Assembly (NCBI RefSeq): GCF_015565955.1
Contig: NZ_CP064760.1
Span: 434,001 to 498,000, forward strand
Direction of reading: 5' to 3'
DNA from: Microbacterium schleiferi
GTDB lineage: Bacteria; Actinomycetota; Actinomycetes; Actinomycetales; Microbacteriaceae
Length of the DNA: 64,000 nucleotides
In this document: in pieces, positions 37,532 to 46,548 of the stretch
Numbering within the stretch: the stretch's first letter is position 1
Layout: every line of letters begins with the position of its first letter
Position numbers and translations under genes: made by a program
The notes under the pieces: model-generated
What the model was told of the DNA's origin: nothing
Databases searched by the model: none
The model's input: only the letters and a program-made list of their open reading frames with translations

Positions 37532-38791
37532 ATGAATGTGTACGGCGCGGACGTCGCGCAGCTCAGAGAACTGGGCCGTCGATTCGAAGATGCCGCCGCG
37601 AGGCTGGAAGCGGGACGGATGTCCGTCGGCGATGCGATTCAGGTTAAAGCATGGTTCGGACCCGCGGCGATCGCCTTCCGTTACGAGTGGGAGTCCGACC
37701 ACAGTCGCCGGATCCTCAATGCCGCAGAGCGGCTGCGCACCGCGGCGGCCGCTCTGCACAGCAATGCGCTCGAACAGGAGCGGACCAGCGCGGTCAGTGC
37801 CGCGGGCAGCGGGGCGACGGCGCGGCCACGGGTCGATCGCCCAGGCAGCTCGCTGGCAGCCAAGTGGGATGCCATGACCGACGAGGAGCGGCGGCGGCTT
37901 CCGTTGTCTCAGTTGACGGACGTCTACGGCTACGCGCCTTCGCTCCCGGCCCGAGTGCGCGACGAGGCGAATAGGATCGCCCTGGAGCGGTACCTAACGA
38001 TGCCGTGTCCGGCGGGACCCGAGGCTGCGGTCGACCGGTACAGGCGGATGCTCGTCGCGATCGAGCAGGTGCAGGCGGCCCTCCGCGAGCATCCCGATGC
38101 ACAGTTGCTCGTCTTCGATCCGGGCAGTGGTGACAGTGTCCACGTGGCGATCTCTCTCGGCGACATGGACACCGCTGACAACGTTGCCGTGCACACACAG
38201 GGTTGGACGTCTCGCGCTGACAAGGAGGGCGGGCTATCGGACCCGTTGGCCCGACTCGCTGCTCTGCGTGGTCATGTCGGGGGCGAGACGGCGATGGTGC
38301 TCTGGATGGACTACGACGCACCACAGAATCAGCCCTCTTTCGGGGATGTCTTCGGCATCGCGAACGCTCAGCAGACCCAGTACGGCGAGGCGGGCGCGGG
38401 ACGTCTGGCGGACTTCGCCGAAGGCATCCGCGGGAACAATCCCGATGCACGTATCACCGCGCTGGGCCACTCTTATGGTTCCTACGTGACAGGACTCGCG
38501 GCCCAGCAGACTGATGTCTTCGACGCCGTCGTCGTCTTCGGCAGCCCGGGCGTCGGCGCATCGAGCCTTGACCAGCTGAATGTCGGACCGAACTTCTACG
38601 TCGTCGAGGCGCCGGGGGACATCATCGCCGACTCGGGTCAGTTCGGTGCTGACCCGAGCAGCATCCACGGTGCGAGACGCATCGCGGCGGATCCCATGCC
38701 TCAGTTCTTCATCGCTGCGCACGAGAGCTACTTGCGCGAGGGTAGCGCGAGCCAGCGGGGAATCGCGGATGTGGTGGCCGGGAGACGGTGA
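37532..38791 (+). CDS. WXG-domain/DUF1023 alpha-beta hydrolase, candidate secreted lipase effector
   Basis: 419 residues. N-terminal WXG-like hairpin (1-95: YGADVAQLRELGRRF, KAWFGPAAIAFRYEW, QERTSAV). The C-terminal DUF1023 domain (about 170-415) has the nucleophile elbow GHSYGS with Ser314, an acid candidate in VEAPGDIIAD and a late His (AAHESYL). DUF1023 proteins are predicted serine esterases. Fusion to a WXG domain beside an EssC-type ATPase makes an exported lipase or esterase likely, comparable in concept to T7-exported lipase toxins in Firmicutes. Target is unknown, and no lipase-chaperone or immunity gene is recognised. Confidence 0.83.
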   Translation: MNVYGADVAQLRELGRRFEDAAARLEAGRMSVGDAIQVKAWFGPAAIAFRYEWESDHSRRILNAAERLRTAAAALHSNALEQERTSAVSAAGSGATARPRVDRPGSSLAAKWDAMTDEERRRLPLSQLTDVYGYAPSLPARVRDEANRIALERYLTMPCPAGPEAAVDRYRRMLVAIEQVQAALREHPDAQLLVFDPGSGDSVHVAISLGDMDTADNVAVHTQGWTSRADKEGGLSDPLARLAALRGHVGGETAMVLWMDYDAPQNQPSFGDVFGIANAQQTQYGEAGAGRLADFAEGIRGNNPDARITALGHSYGSYVTGLAAQQTDVFDAVVVFGSPGVGASSLDQLNVGPNFYVVEAPGDIIADSGQFGADPSSIHGARRIAADPMPQFFIAAHESYLREGSASQRGIADVVAGRR

Positions 38792-38801
38792 GGAGAAACT
38801 C

Positions 38802-40244
38802 ATGGAACTGACGCCGGAGATAGAGCCAGCCGAGCTCGCGCGGATCGCGGCGCGGCGGCCCGATCTGCAGGCCGAGGTCGCGCGGCATCCGAATGCCTAC
38901 GATGAGCTTCTCGATTGGTTGGCGCAGTACGGCACCGAAGATGCGAAGCTCGCCGTCGCTGAGCGGCGGGCCGCTGAAGGTCATCTCGTCTCAGCTGAAC
39001 GCGCAGTTGAGGTGCCGCCCATCTTGGAAGGGCGGTCGGGCGATGAGCCTCGAGCGGACCAGTGGCAGGAGGTCGACGAGTCCGTTGCCCGGCCCGAGGG
39101 GAGCTCGGGACCTCGGGAGATCGGGCAGCGCAAGGCGCCGTCACGACGCCAGTGGTTCGCTTTCGGCGCTCTGGCCGGTGTTGTCCTGGTGGCCGCAGCG
39201 GTATGGATGGGCGTGAGCGTGACCGCGAGCAATGCTCGCGCGGCGGAAGAGGCCCAGGCGGTCGCCGACGAAGCGGCGAAGCAGCACGAGATTTCGTTGC
39301 GAAACACCAAGATCACCATCCGTGTGGTCACTGATTCGGGCGTAACTGCGGCCGGCATTCTGGTCCGGGTGACCGGTGATGACTACTCGGATCAAGTCAC
39401 CGTGACGAGCGCCGGGAACGGGACCGTAGTGGTGGGGGCGGCCGGGTCATTCGTCGTCACACTCGACAAAGAATCCATGCCGGAGGGGTATTCACTGCTG
39501 TCGGACGCTTCTCAGACGGTGTACGCGAACCTCGGAGTGACGTCTCCGGTGACGTTCGAGATTGACGCGCCCGATCCCGAACCCACCGAAGAACCGGAGG
39601 TAGCACCTCCTGCGCCGAAGGCGCAGTGGTCGTTTGCCACCTCCGCGGGATACAGCTACGACCTCGACATCCAGGTTGGACATCCGACGGCGAGCGGCGC
39701 GAACGGAAAGACCACTATCGGCACAGGACTAGACGCCACATCCACGCCCAACAACATCGGCGCAGGGTGTACTGACTTCGACCCGAGCACAGACATCGCT
39801 GTGCCGCTTGTGATCACACTGCGTCCGACCACTGCCGGCTTCGATACGCCGATGAAGGCAAGTTTTCGCGTCGAGCATGTCCCTGCGGCCGACGAGCCGC
39901 GTAACGCCACACCCCCCGAGTCGTTCATGACGGCGTTCGTTGTGTCCGAGCAGTTCTACTCAACCGGGCCGGAGTGCACGGATTGGGGAAGGTGGACGAA
40001 CACCACAGAGAGGGTGAACGTGTTGTGGAATGAGGGGCTGGCTGCGGGAAGCCGCGGCGTGTTCAACATGACGGTAATCGTCAAGAACTACAAGACACCG
40101 AATCACCCGGGTGGGGATCCCGCAATTCTGGATTGGCTATCTATCGCACCGATCGATAGCGCGACAGCGGTCGATTCCGTCGGGATCTACACCAGACAAA
40201 GCGGGCCGAAGGCCGTCACGCTATCGGGAAAGGTCGTGGAGTGA
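38802..40244 (+). CDS. LRV-like module, membrane helix, large ectodomain (accessory protein 1)
   Basis: 480 residues. The N-terminal ~45 residues (LARIAARRPDLQAEVARHPNAYDELLDWL) are an LRV-like helical module also found in three later genes. A linker and one membrane helix (about 118-142) follow, then a coiled segment and an extracytoplasmic beta-rich region with two cysteines far apart (GAGCTDFD, GPECTDWG). A Pro/Glu linker (PDPEPTEEPEVAPPAPK) splits it. AGGAGA lies 5 bases before the ATG. No enzyme motif is seen. It may be a membrane component of the secretion apparatus. Confidence 0.72.
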   Translation: MELTPEIEPAELARIAARRPDLQAEVARHPNAYDELLDWLAQYGTEDAKLAVAERRAAEGHLVSAERAVEVPPILEGRSGDEPRADQWQEVDESVARPEGSSGPREIGQRKAPSRRQWFAFGALAGVVLVAAAVWMGVSVTASNARAAEEAQAVADEAAKQHEISLRNTKITIRVVTDSGVTAAGILVRVTGDDYSDQVTVTSAGNGTVVVGAAGSFVVTLDKESMPEGYSLLSDASQTVYANLGVTSPVTFEIDAPDPEPTEEPEVAPPAPKAQWSFATSAGYSYDLDIQVGHPTASGANGKTTIGTGLDATSTPNNIGAGCTDFDPSTDIAVPLVITLRPTTAGFDTPMKASFRVEHVPAADEPRNATPPESFMTAFVVSEQFYSTGPECTDWGRWTNTTERVNVLWNEGLAAGSRGVFNMTVIVKNYKTPNHPGGDPAILDWLSIAPIDSATAVDSVGIYTRQSGPKAVTLSGKVVE

Positions 40245-41604
40245 TGGCCAAACCTCACAAGTATGCGTGGAACGGGTTGGATGCCGAGACGGCGCTTCCC
40301 ATCGAGACCGTCGCCAACATGGCGCAGCGGGCGGCTCTGGAGAGCACGGGGGACCTGCTGAAGGGCAAACACCGCATCGTCTCGGTGAAGTCGACCGATC
40401 GCTCGATCGAGTTCCGCATCAACGACTTCCTCATCTCGTTCAACAAGCTGCTCCTGTTCGCGCTGACGTTTACGGAGCGCAACGGTCGGGTCTTCGCCTC
40501 GACCTCGATCGACTGGTACCTCACGTCGCAGACCACCGTCGGCGGGTTCATCCCGGTGAGTGCGAAGACGATGGTCGCCCACCACACCTTCATGCAGTTC
40601 GTCCGGAACCTCGCGGCTCAGATCGCGGCGGCGGACCCCACGGCGCGCATCACCGTGCGCGAAGGGGTGCAGGCGGTCGCGGCCGCTTCTCCTGCTCCTC
40701 CGTCCCCGACCCCGGCTGTCGCGGCTTCTCCGGTTCCCCCGCCCCCGGTTCCAGCGGTCCCGCCGCCCCCGTCGGAGTTCTCGGTTCCCCCGGTCCCGCC
40801 GCCTCCGCTTGTCCCGTCAGCGGCAGCGTCTGCCGTCCCCCCGGTCCCGCCCCCGCCCGCGGTTCCTCCGGTTCCTCCAGTCCCGCTGTTGCCCGCGGTC
40901 CCGCCGCCCCCGTCGGCGTCGGCACCGGACCCCGCAGTCGCCGGCGTCCCCCGGTCCCGCCCCCGCCCGGTGCTGCGGCGGCCGAGGCTCCCTCGATCCC
41001 TCCCCCGCCACCACCGGCGTCGACACCCGCTCCGGACGTTGCGGGGGTCGCGAGTCGGGTGCCCGAGGGCCCGTCGGCGCCGACCCAGGGCGCGTCGCTC
41101 GTCACCGGTATCCCGGGGGCGAATCCACCGGCAGCTCCTGTTGCGCCGGTCCCCGCACCGCCGGTGGAGGCGCTGGCTTCCGCAGCGCCGAATCCACTCG
41201 CGGCGCAGATGTTCGCCGAGGACGAGGACCTCGAGTCCACGCGGATGAGCCAGTCCCAGAGGGAGGCGAAGCAGTGGGCGGTGGTCCTCGACGACGGGCG
41301 CGAGATCGGCATCCGCGGCGCCGGAGTCGTGCTGGGACGCCTCCCCTCGGCGCCGGAGTCTCATCCGACGGCTGCTCCGCTGGCCGTCGACGACCCGTAC
41401 AAGTCGGTGTCGAAGACGCACGCCGTTGTCGCGGTCGAGGGCGGGATGCTGTGGGTCACCGATCTGCATTCCACAAACGGCACGAAGGTGACCAATGAGA
41501 TCGGCGAGGCCACGTCGTGCCCGCCGGGTGTCGCCGTGCCCGCCGGCGCGGGGTGGAGCATCTCGATGGGGGAGTTCACGATGCGAGTACGACTGGGGGA
41601 ATGA
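40244..41604 (+). CDS. Unknown N-domain, Pro-rich linker, C-terminal FHA domain, one frame break
   Basis: Restored length about 453 residues. The N-domain (1-140) reads AWNGLDAETALPIETVANMAQ and is not recognised. A linker of about 180 residues is made mainly of Pro, Val and Ala (PPPPVPAVPPPP-like). The FHA domain (about 340-450) has VVLGRLP, SVSKTHAVV and STNGTKV. One extra C in the run at 40948-40952 joins the halves. The start overlaps the previous stop by one base. It probably bridges a phosphorylated partner and another complex member. Confidence 0.78.
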
Positions 41605-41605
41605 C

Positions 41606-42169
41606 ATGTGGAGCGTCTATGACACGCTGATCCTGATCACGGGACTGCTCACCGCGGCGATCGCGGCGATCCCCGTCGAGGCGATCGAGAAGAAGACCCG
41701 GATCATCGCCGTGGCCGTCGGTGCTGGACTCGTGCTGCTCTCGTTCGTGCTGGGGAGCCTCCAGTCCTTCCAATACCCCGGTCTCGTCGTGATCGCGCCG
41801 GTCATCCCGCTCATCGCGGCCGGGGCGATCGTCAAACACGCAAAGGATGTCGAGAAGTTCCGCGCGACGGTCGGAGAGGCGGAAGCCTCCTCGTCGACCG
41901 GAGAGACCGAGGGGGTCGCGGCGTCGAATGCTGCTGCAGCCCTGCAGCAGGAGACGGGGGGAGCGTCCGATTCGCGTGAGCAGTCGTGGGCGGCGCTGTT
42001 CGATCCGGCGATCGGCCCTGATCGCCTGGCAGAGATCGCCGCTCAGCATCCGGAGTTCGCCCCGCAGATCGCGGCGCACCCGCAGTGCTATCCGGATCTG
42101 CGGGACTGGGCACGGTCGGCGAGTTCCGACGAATCGCGACCGGTCTCGGATGCGGGCGGTGTCGCATGA
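41606..42169 (+). CDS. Membrane protein with C-terminal LRV-like module (accessory protein 2)
   Basis: 187 residues. Three hydrophobic segments in the first ~85 residues (LILITGLLTAAIAAIPV, IIAVAVGAGLVLLSFVLG, PGLVVIAPVIPLIAAGAIV), then a polar linker. The LRV-like module lies at the C-terminus (LAEIAAQHPEFAPQIAAHPQCYPDLRDWA). ATG 41606 follows GGGGGA. The stop overlaps the next start (ATGA). Function unknown. Confidence 0.72.
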   Translation: MWSVYDTLILITGLLTAAIAAIPVEAIEKKTRIIAVAVGAGLVLLSFVLGSLQSFQYPGLVVIAPVIPLIAAGAIVKHAKDVEKFRATVGEAEASSSTGETEGVAASNAAAALQQETGGASDSREQSWAALFDPAIGPDRLAEIAAQHPEFAPQIAAHPQCYPDLRDWARSASSDESRPVSDAGGVA

Positions 42170-43086
42170 GCGGGGGGATCGTCGACGGCAGCGAGCGTGA
42201 CGCGGCCTGGTACGCGCTGCACTCCCCCGACACGGATGCGGCCCGCCTCGCGCGAATCGCGGAGGCGTACCCGGAGTTCGCCCCGCAGATCGCGGTCCAC
42301 CCGAATGCGTATCCGGAACTGGTCGCGTGGCCCGCGTCCCGGGGTGCGACAGCACTTCCTGCGCCTCAGGCGACGCCGCCGATCGCCCCGCCCGGGCACG
42401 TCGCTGAGCAGCCCGGGCACGTCGCTGCACAGCCCGGGTACGCTGCGCAGCCCGGGTATGCCGCGCAGCCCGGATACCCGGCACCCGCACACCCCGTGCT
42501 CGCGCGACCCTCGCGCAACACGGGGCTGTGGTTCTTCGCGTTCCTCTTCGTCGCTGCGGGGCCGATCGCCGCCTCGATGATCGCGCTCAATCCACCGACG
42601 GCGCCCCCAGGCGCGTTTCCCGCTTACGCCCTCCTGCACGCGGTGGGGCCTCTGGTGATGCTGATCCCGATCCTCGTGAGCGCCCCGGCTGGCGGGAGGC
42701 CTCTCGCGGGTGCGCTGCTTGCACTACTCGCCGGCGCCGCGGGGGTGCTTGGCGTGGGCTTCTCGGCGCAGCTCGGCGTGCTCGGAGGAATCCCCATCAT
42801 CGCGTTGTTCCTCGCGTGGGCGCTCTGTCGACCTCTCTTCGGCTGGGGCTACGCGGGGCTGCTGGTGCTTGTTCCGCTGGAGATCGTCGCAGGACTGATC
42901 GGTATCGTCCTGATGTTCCAGCTCGCATATACCGGGCTCGGCATCCAAACGGCGCTGTTCGTCTATGCGCTCGTGCTCAACTTCGTCATCCCGCTGCTCA
43001 CCGCCGTGCTCGCGACAGTGTGGAGCAACGCGAGCGAGCGGCGCCGGACCGTCGCGACGGCTTCGCCGTATGGGGTGCGGGGGTAA
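42166..43086 (+). CDS. LRV-like module, PGYAAQ repeats, multi-pass membrane protein (accessory protein 3)
   Basis: 306 residues. N-terminal LRV-like module (LARIAEAYPEFAPQIAVHPNAYPELVAW), then degenerate repeats of the type PGHVAEQ/PGYAAQ (about 85-110), then five or six membrane helices (about 120-290). The module faces the cytoplasm if the first helix runs inside to outside. It resembles actinobacterial small proteins with Pro/Gly/Gln/Tyr tails before membrane regions. Function unknown; coupled to the neighbours. Confidence 0.72.
   Translation: MSGGIVDGSERDAAWYALHSPDTDAARLARIAEAYPEFAPQIAVHPNAYPELVAWPASRGATALPAPQATPPIAPPGHVAEQPGHVAAQPGYAAQPGYAAQPGYPAPAHPVLARPSRNTGLWFFAFLFVAAGPIAASMIALNPPTAPPGAFPAYALLHAVGPLVMLIPILVSAPAGGRPLAGALLALLAGAAGVLGVGFSAQLGVLGGIPIIALFLAWALCRPLFGWGYAGLLVLVPLEIVAGLIGIVLMFQLAYTGLGIQTALFVYALVLNFVIPLLTAVLATVWSNASERRRTVATASPYGVRG
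42397..42486 (+). repeat. Degenerate 21-bp repeats coding PG(H/Y)(V/A)AxQ
   Basis: Five heptapeptide-like units in tandem. The DNA shares CCCGGGYAYGYCGCTGMG-like text with a 21-base period, so it arose by local duplication. Range approximate. Confidence 0.6.
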
Positions 43087-43091
43087 GTGCG

Positions 43092-44129
43092 GTGGATCGC
43101 CTAGAGGCCTGGCGGCTCCTGCACGAACCCGAGACGGATGCCTCGACGCTGGCGAGCATCGCGGCGGAGCATCCGGAGTTCGCCGAGAAGATCGCGGCTC
43201 ACCCAAACTGCTACGAGGCTCTTGCGTCGTGGGCACGGTCGGCGACGGAGGCTTCCTCGGCGACCCCGTCGCCTGAGGTGCACGGATCGCCGGCCGACCA
43301 GACTTCGGCCGTGGAGTCGAAGAGCGCTGACGTGCGGACCGAAGCTCCGCCGCAGGAAGCCCATGGTTCCCGCCGGCACCGCCAGGGGATGGTGATCGGC
43401 GCCGCCGCTATCGTCGGCCTGCTCGCAGTGGGTGGCGGCGTGTGGGCGCTGGCGGCTGTCAATGCGGGCGCCGGCACCGATCCGTCGGGATCGATGTCGG
43501 CGGGTTCCGCGACGGCATCCACCGCGCCGATGCTCGACGGCCCGCCGGTGTACGTCGGCGACGAGCTCGCCTGGCTTCTTCCCGACGATGCTGAGCTGCG
43601 GTCGCTGTTTCCCGGCATCGGAACGATCATGCGCGGTGCCGAGCTGAGCGGAATCGGCGAGACCGAGGGCGCCCACCCGGTCCCGGAGGACTGCTGGGTC
43701 TGGTATTGGGGTGACGATTGGGCCGTGACAGGTATGCGCACGGCCTCCTGGGATGCGGGGGTCGTCTCGGTACGAGGGTTTCCGACTCCCGCCGAGGCCG
43801 AAGCGTTCTTCGCTTCTCACCGGGACACGATCGGGGTATGCGCGGATTTCGCTGTGGCGGACTCGACCGGGACCGAATTCAGTCGCATCACGGTCGAACC
43901 GCTTGCCGTCCCCGCTGAGATCGTCGACCTGATCGCCGTGCACCGGGTCGAGCCCGGAGAGTACGGGGACGACAGTCTGCAACTTCTCAGCCTCACGGGG
44001 AACACGGTTTCTCAGGTGCGCGTGGCGTGGGAGGAGACGTTCCGCGACGTGTCGACGCTCGCAGACGTCATGGCGGCGACGCGGGACGAGGCGGCGGCGG
44101 AGCTTGTCGAGCGGATCGGGATCCGTTGA
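43092..44129 (+). CDS. LRV-like module, membrane helix, sensor-like ectodomain (accessory protein 4)
   Basis: 345 residues. LRV-like module at 11-45 (LASIAAEHPEFAEKIAAHPNCYEALASWA), a membrane helix at about 99-120, and an outside domain with two Cys (PEDCWVWYWGDDWAVTG, IGVCADFAVADS) that recalls PknH-type sensor ectodomains. The start is GTG 43092, five bases after the preceding TAA. Its stop lies one base from the stop of the convergent vWA gene. It may be a sensor that recruits partners through the LRV-like module. Confidence 0.72.
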   Translation: MDRLEAWRLLHEPETDASTLASIAAEHPEFAEKIAAHPNCYEALASWARSATEASSATPSPEVHGSPADQTSAVESKSADVRTEAPPQEAHGSRRHRQGMVIGAAAIVGLLAVGGGVWALAAVNAGAGTDPSGSMSAGSATASTAPMLDGPPVYVGDELAWLLPDDAELRSLFPGIGTIMRGAELSGIGETEGAHPVPEDCWVWYWGDDWAVTGMRTASWDAGVVSVRGFPTPAEAEAFFASHRDTIGVCADFAVADSTGTEFSRITVEPLAVPAEIVDLIAVHRVEPGEYGDDSLQLLSLTGNTVSQVRVAWEETFRDVSTLADVMAATRDEAAAELVERIGIR

Positions 44130-44130
44130 C

Positions 44131-45757
44131 CTAGCCGAAGATGCCGCTGCGAGTGGCCGCCGAGAGCGTGCGGGTGGCGTCTTCAACGGTGATGGCGGTG
44201 AGCTCAAGACCCGGCATTGTGTTCTCGATCGAGGAGTCTCCGAAGCCGGATGAGCCATCTGCGGTGAACGTCAGCAGATGGCCGGAGCGGTCGGTAACGA
44301 GATAGTCCGTCCAGCCCGCGACGAGGTATGAGCGGTAGGTCCCCCGGGGAAGGCGCCGGCGAGACCAGCACTCGGGTTGCCGAGTCGTATTCCGCGAGCA
44401 TGCGGCAGGAACGCCCCCGACGGTCCCGGCGCATAGCTAGACGGCGGTCGTGAGACCGAGATCGATTCGATCGTGCCCTCGGACGTGACCGCGACCAGGC
44501 CGATCGATTCGATCTCCCATCTCCCATCGTCGGTTTCAACGAGTTCAGGGGCCGCCTCAAGCGCCTCGGCTTCGGTCATCCCGAGCTCGAGAGGACCGAT
44601 CCCGTCGAAGTCGATCTCCCACTGACCCGCGTCCGTCGCGGACGCCGACGATACGCATCGGCACACGATGATCGTGAGCACGGTGTCGGTGTTGGGGTCG
44701 TAGGTCACGCGGTAGCCGACACGGCTACCGAGCTGGGCCTGGTAGACGACGGTGTTCACCTCGCTCATGTCTGCGGTGACGGGAGCGCCATAGGTGGCTT
44801 CGAGGGAGGCGAGCGTACTTCCGGCCCCGAATCGCTCGGCGTTCTGGGTAGCTGTGTCGGCCGGGACGATCGAGTAGACGCGGTCGTCGCGCAGTTCGAC
44901 GGTTCCCCAGCCGCAGTCGATCACGACGATGATCACGCCGTCGCGTCTATATGTGTCGATGATCTCGGAGTCGCCGATGAGGCTCCGCACCTCGGCGAGT
45001 GTCATGCCCAGCTCGATGCCCTCGTACCCCCGGGCGCTCAAGACGGTGCGGTCGTTGAGGGTGGCGGCCTTGAGGCGCGACAGTAGCTCATCAGGATTGG
45101 ACGCCGACACCGCCGTGCCACCGCCGACCCCGCCGATGCATGTCATCTGCTGCTGGGCTTCCTCATCGTCGTCGACCCCGAACGCGACGACGTTGATGTT
45201 CACGAGCGGGTTGTCGTGGTGCAGCTCGGCGGCGACCTCGCACGAGGTCGGCGGCGCGCAGGTGTCGACACCGTCGGAGATCAGCACGATGTTGCCAGCC
45301 TGATCGGCGGGGAGCATGGACATGGCGATCCGCAGCGCCGGCCCGATCGGTGTGAAGCCGGACTGGGTGACGCTGTTGACGGATGCGTTGAGGGATTGGG
45401 CGTCGGCCGGTTGGAGGGGGAGAGAGTCTTCACGTCCTGACAGCCTGCAGCGCGCTCGGCATCCGTATTACCCGTACCTGTGCCGAAGACGAGAAGCCCC
45501 ACTTCCGCGTTGTCGGGGAGAGCGTCGATGGTCGCAACCGTCGCCTGCTTGGCCACGTCCATGCGTGTCACACCGGGGGATGTTTCGCGGATCATCGAGC
45601 CGGATGCGTCGAGGATGATGATCGTCGGCGGGATCTCGTCGCCCGCTGTCGCTCGGGCTATGGCGGGAGACATGCCGGTAATCGTCGCCGCGAGCACGAC
45701 CGTCAGGGCGATAGGTGCCATCATGGACGTCAGAACGGACCTCATGTTGCGGCGCAT
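44131..45757 (-). CDS. Secreted or membrane vWA-domain protein, two frame breaks
   Basis: Restored length about 542 residues. A signal or anchor segment (about 10-35) precedes a vWA domain with the MIDAS motif ILDASGSM, then FTPIGPALRMAM (Thr position) and VLISDGVDTC (Asp position). Two repeats of an unrecognised module follow (IELGMTLAEVRSLIGD and LELGMTEAEALEAAPE), each like SmpA/DUF-type small domains. Added bases in the runs at 45416-45420 and 44414-44418 restore the frame and give an end of ATRSGIFG. It has GAGGAAGGG before the ATG and shares the palindromic site of the secretion operon. vWA proteins often partner MoxR ATPases, so it may belong to the same machine. Confidence 0.84.
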
Positions 45758-45800
45758 CCCTTCCTCGGCCTCAGCATAGGGAGGCGGCGCGCCGACATCG

Positions 45801-45818
45801 ATGGGGAATCTTGCCCAC
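45801..45818 (-). promoter_or_regulatory. Near-palindrome GTGGGCAAGATTCCCCAT upstream of vWA gene
   Basis: Read on the minus strand it matches the 16468 palindrome in 15 of 18 positions. A TATGCT hexamer begins 22 bases downstream and ends 15 bases before the ATG. The same 15-base distance is seen for the giant gene. Confidence 0.6.
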
Positions 45819-45852
45819 CGGTTCGCTGGTACTCAGGGTCGAGGCGTGTGAC

Positions 45853-46548
45853 TCAGCCCGAGTAGCCGCCGTAGCGGGCGATCGTGCTGAGGAACTGGAG
45901 GGTCGCGAGGGTGATCTGGGCCGAGACCACGACGCCGACGATGATGCCGACCACCTGGGCGGCGATGAGGCCCCAGAGCGGTGCCCAGCCGGTGCCGGTG
46001 CGGCGGATGGCGACGACGATGCGGCCGATGGGGTAGACGATCGACAGGAACATCCACGGCCACGGGAAGGGGCGGTCGATGCCGCGGCTGTGCAGTTCGC
46101 GCTGGTCCAGGTACGCGAACCAGACGCTGAAGCCGTAGATCGCGAAGCCGAAGAGCGTGATCGCCCACCACCAGGGCGAGAAGAAGATGTCGAACGGCTG
46201 CATGAACAGGCGCAGATCGGGCATATGGTCGGGCTGCGTGTAGGTGTTGAACTGCCAGCCGTGCATGAAGAAGAGCATCGAACGCCACGGCACGAGAAGT
46301 GCCAGCAATGACGAGGCCAGCGGGAGCAGCACGATGAGCCAGATCCAGACGGTGTTCGTGTCGACGCCGGGGCTCTTGCGCGGTTCAGGTCGGGTCGGGG
46401 GTGCTGCCGGAGTTGCCGCCGCGGGTTGTGCTGCTGGGGTGGGTGCGGAGGTGTGTGCGGTCCAGGCGGTGCCGTCCCAGAAGCGGAGGATGCCGGGGGC
46501 CATCGGGTCGGGGTACCAGCCGGCGGGCGGCTGTTGGGGCGTCGACAT
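45853..46548 (-). CDS. DUF2510 protein with four membrane helices
   Basis: 231 residues. The N-terminus has the DUF2510 motif PPAGWYPDPMAPGILRFWDG (WTAHT follows). After an Ala/Pro linker come about four membrane helices. DUF2510 is a short Trp-rich motif of unknown role at the start of many actinobacterial membrane proteins. A TAGAGT box at 46581-46586 and a weaker palindrome at 46608-46625 lie upstream. Confidence 0.83.
   Translation of the reverse strand: MSTPQQPPAGWYPDPMAPGILRFWDGTAWTAHTSAPTPAAQPAAATPAAPPTRPEPRKSPGVDTNTVWIWLIVLLPLASSLLALLVPWRSMLFFMHGWQFNTYTQPDHMPDLRLFMQPFDIFFSPWWWAITLFGFAIYGFSVWFAYLDQRELHSRGIDRPFPWPWMFLSIVYPIGRIVVAIRRTGTGWAPLWGLIAAQVVGIIVGVVVSAQITLATLQFLSTIARYGGYSG

Noticed and set aside
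42397..42486. CRISPR-like or intergenic repeat
   Set aside because: Lies inside a coding region and keeps a 21-base coding period.
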